This document shows positions 62,778 through 64,000 of a stretch of 64,000 nt of DNA, in pieces. The translations under genes were made by a program, and so were the position numbers. The notes beneath the pieces are model-generated. The model did not search any database. It was not told the origin of the DNA and saw nothing but the letters and a program-made list of their open reading frames with translations. Source of the stretch: Pseudomonas chlororaphis (GTDB lineage Bacteria; Pseudomonadota; Gammaproteobacteria; Pseudomonadales; Pseudomonadaceae); contig NZ_MOAL01000003.1 of NCBI RefSeq assembly GCF_003731765.1, forward strand, positions 1 to 64,000, written 5' to 3'. The stretch's first letter is position 1. Every line of letters starts with the position of its first letter.

Positions 62778-63427
62778 CTGACGCCCGACAAACTCCGCCG
62801 TCTGCCGAAGAGCAGATGCTCACGCACCTGCGCCAACACCGTGTTGGTGAACCGCCGGCCAGCCTCGATGCGTTGATTCTGGCCAGCGCCCGGCGTGAAG
62901 TCCCGGCCCCTGCACCAAGCCTGTGGCAGCGCTGGCTGAACGCCTGTCAGAAGCCGCGTTGGCAGATGGCGTTCGCCAGCCTGTTTGGTGTGGCCTTGAT
63001 CCTGACGTTGGTCCAGCGTGCGCCCGAGCAGTACCCGACGCCGATGTTGGCGCCTGCACCGGCCCCTGCTGCACCGCTGGCGCGCCTGCGGGCCGAGTCG
63101 GCACCCGCTGAGTTGGCCGGTGCCATGAGCGCGCCCGCCGCCCCTGCACCCGTGGCGCCGATGGGCCGCTTCGCCGCCTCGCCCCAGGCCGAGATGCTGA
63201 TGGATGAAGCGCCGCCGTTGGCCAAACCCTCGCCAGAACCCGCGCAAGCCAAGATGGCCAAACGTGCTGCGGCGCCGGCCAAGCCTCTGGACCAACAGCT
63301 GCGCGAGGTGTTGCGCCTGCGTAAGGACGGCCAGGCAGCCCAAGCCGATGCGCTGTTGGCGGCCTTGCACAAACGTTATCCACAGGAGGACCTGGACCAG
63401 CGCCTGAAGACCCTGAAGCCTGAATAA
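62774..63427 (+). CDS. Candidate anti-sigma factor, single-pass membrane protein
   Basis: A 217-residue protein: a cytoplasmic N-terminus (about 1-55, EEQMLTHLRQHRVGEPPASLDALIL), one membrane helix (WQMAFASLFGVALILTLV, about 58-76), an Ala/Pro-rich linker and a C-terminal helix pair (LDQQLREVLRLRKDGQAAQADALL). No zinc-binding HxxxCxxC motif is present. The four-base overlap with the ECF sigma gene and the topology support an anti-sigma role. The C-terminus faces the periplasm, where it could meet the vWA lipoprotein. Confidence 0.7.
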   Translation: MTDARQTPPSAEEQMLTHLRQHRVGEPPASLDALILASARREVPAPAPSLWQRWLNACQKPRWQMAFASLFGVALILTLVQRAPEQYPTPMLAPAPAPAAPLARLRAESAPAELAGAMSAPAAPAPVAPMGRFAASPQAEMLMDEAPPLAKPSPEPAQAKMAKRAAAPAKPLDQQLREVLRLRKDGQAAQADALLAALHKRYPQEDLDQRLKTLKPE

Positions 63428-63463
63428 CACGCAAGAGTTGGTCGTGAGCGCCGAAAGCGCGCA

Positions 63464-63679
63464 CTATCCAGCCAGTTTCCAGAAAGTGAGAGGCGGGTCA
63501 TGGCACCACGCATCGACCGCATAGCTGCAATGTTGAACTGCCCGATCAAGGGTGCGGATATCCGTCAGGCCATCAAGGAAAGTCGCAAGGACTTCGAACT
63601 TGAAGAGGGCGAGGAGGGTATCGATCAAGAAGCGCAGGCTGATACCCATCAGCAGGACGATCAACACGCCGAGGATCAA
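63464..63679 (-). CDS. Small hypothetical membrane protein
   Basis: A 71-residue frame beginning with TTG at 63679 and two hydrophobic stretches (LIVLLMGISLRFLI and LLALFKFEVLATFL). Codon third positions are strongly GC-rich for the first ~40 codons, whereas the opposite-strand frame (63500-63682) is not, so I favour the minus strand. The start is uncertain (TTG with only a weak GAGA upstream). It lies 21 bases downstream of the minus-strand gene at 63701, so an operon is likely. No family recognised. Confidence 0.4.
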   Translation of the reverse strand: MILGVLIVLLMGISLRFLIDTLLALFKFEVLATFLDGLTDIRTLDRAVQHCSYAVDAWCHDPPLTFWKLAG

Positions 63680-63700
63680 TGATCTCGGCGGCCGGCGCGT

Positions 63701-64000
63701 TCAGGCGTAGGGCAAAGCGGGCAGGTCGATAAACTCGGCGGCAGCGCCGTGCTCGGCCATGCGTTGTGCCCGTTGCGACAACAACCGGGTGTGGTTTTCC
63801 AACTGCCAGCGGTACCAGCTCAGGCGCTGGATGATCCGCCGTCGGCAAGGTTCTGGCAGTTGCGCCATCAGGTCGCTGCTCTCGGGCGCCCAGCGGGTGC
63901 GGGTGCTGTAGTAGCCGAACAGGTTCTCGCGCAGGCCGAAGCAGTCCTCCAGGCTTTCCTTGATGCTGTACACGTAGCCTTCGAAGCTGGTGCTCAGTTG
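63701..64000 (-). CDS. Hypothetical protein, C-terminal part (cut by window edge)
   Basis: The last 99 residues of a protein whose start lies beyond the window. Visible sequence includes GYVYSIKESLEDCFGLRENL, FGYYSTRTRWAPESSDLM, QLPEPCRRRIIQRLSWYRWQ and the end FIDLPALPYA. It is helical and Arg-rich with no clear membrane segment. I do not recognise the family. Codon use is typical of the genome. Confidence 0.6.
   Translation of the reverse strand, partial: QLSTSFEGYVYSIKESLEDCFGLRENLFGYYSTRTRWAPESSDLMAQLPEPCRRRIIQRLSWYRWQLENHTRLLSQRAQRMAEHGAAAEFIDLPALPYA

Noticed and set aside
63500-63682. A plus-strand 60-codon frame with a fair ribosome binding site
   Set aside because: GC at third codon positions is low, and the product is acidic and Gln-rich as expected for the antisense of a membrane protein. 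The minus frame has better codon use.
1-64000. tRNA genes, insertion sequences, transposases, integrases or prophage genes
   Set aside because: I looked for cloverleaf ends, transposase motifs and phage genes and found none I could support.

Overview
The window is high-GC proteobacterial DNA with typical Pseudomonas genes and signals: a Pseudomonas-type 5S rRNA, GTAGGAGC...GGCTTGCCGGC REP elements, the LapG/LapD adhesin-retention pair, FecI/FecR/TonB-receptor iron signalling and NodT-type efflux. The pgaABCD operon together with lapGD suggests the P. fluorescens group, perhaps near P. protegens or P. chlororaphis. The species level is inference from gene content.

Layout. 1-490: end of an rRNA operon with two tandem 5S copies, each followed by a terminator. 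491-4576 (minus): iron-responsive ECF sigma, FecR regulator and STN-type TonB receptor under a Fur box. 4896-6776: chemoreceptor with an amino-acid-type dCache sensor. 6871-8430 (minus): type II thioesterase-like protein lacking the nucleophilic serine, and a GntR/FCD regulator. 8710-11363: lapG-lapD. 11977-16817: TauD-like dioxygenase, TauABC-like transporter and a LysR regulator, followed by REP elements. 17258-21361: tripartite MFS efflux system. 21434-25460: second Fur-box-led sigma/FecR/receptor set. 25467-30176: DUF3142 protein, large periplasmic repeat-like protein and a GT39 membrane glycosyltransferase. 30201-32295 (minus): NfeD protease and slipin. 32507-33831: YbaK-like deacylase, DUF2789 protein and a Phd/RelE-type toxin-antitoxin pair. 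33939-38989: MarR regulator, FUSC pump, DUF1656, HlyD and NodT outer-membrane factor (aromatic-acid/fusaric-acid-type efflux). 39083-41465: unknown membrane protein and a YdgA/DUF945 protein. 41669-47995: pgaABCD. 48485-58088: two-partner secretion system of the contact-dependent inhibition (CDI) type with a horizontally acquired-looking toxin tip and cognate immunity candidate. Two further immunity-like genes follow. 59775-64000: PEBP-family protein, vWA lipoprotein, ECF sigma and anti-sigma candidate, and two minus-strand hypothetical genes, the last cut by the window edge.

How it fits together. Surface life is the main theme. LapD/LapG control release of a large adhesin by c-di-GMP, PgaABCD makes poly-N-acetylglucosamine, and the CdiBA-like system mediates contact with neighbouring cells. 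Iron uptake is covered by two parallel cell-surface signalling receptors. Two multi-gene efflux systems and a sulfonate-type uptake operon complete the accessory content. The least explained part is the C-terminal toxin of the 2428-residue exoprotein and the three genes after it.
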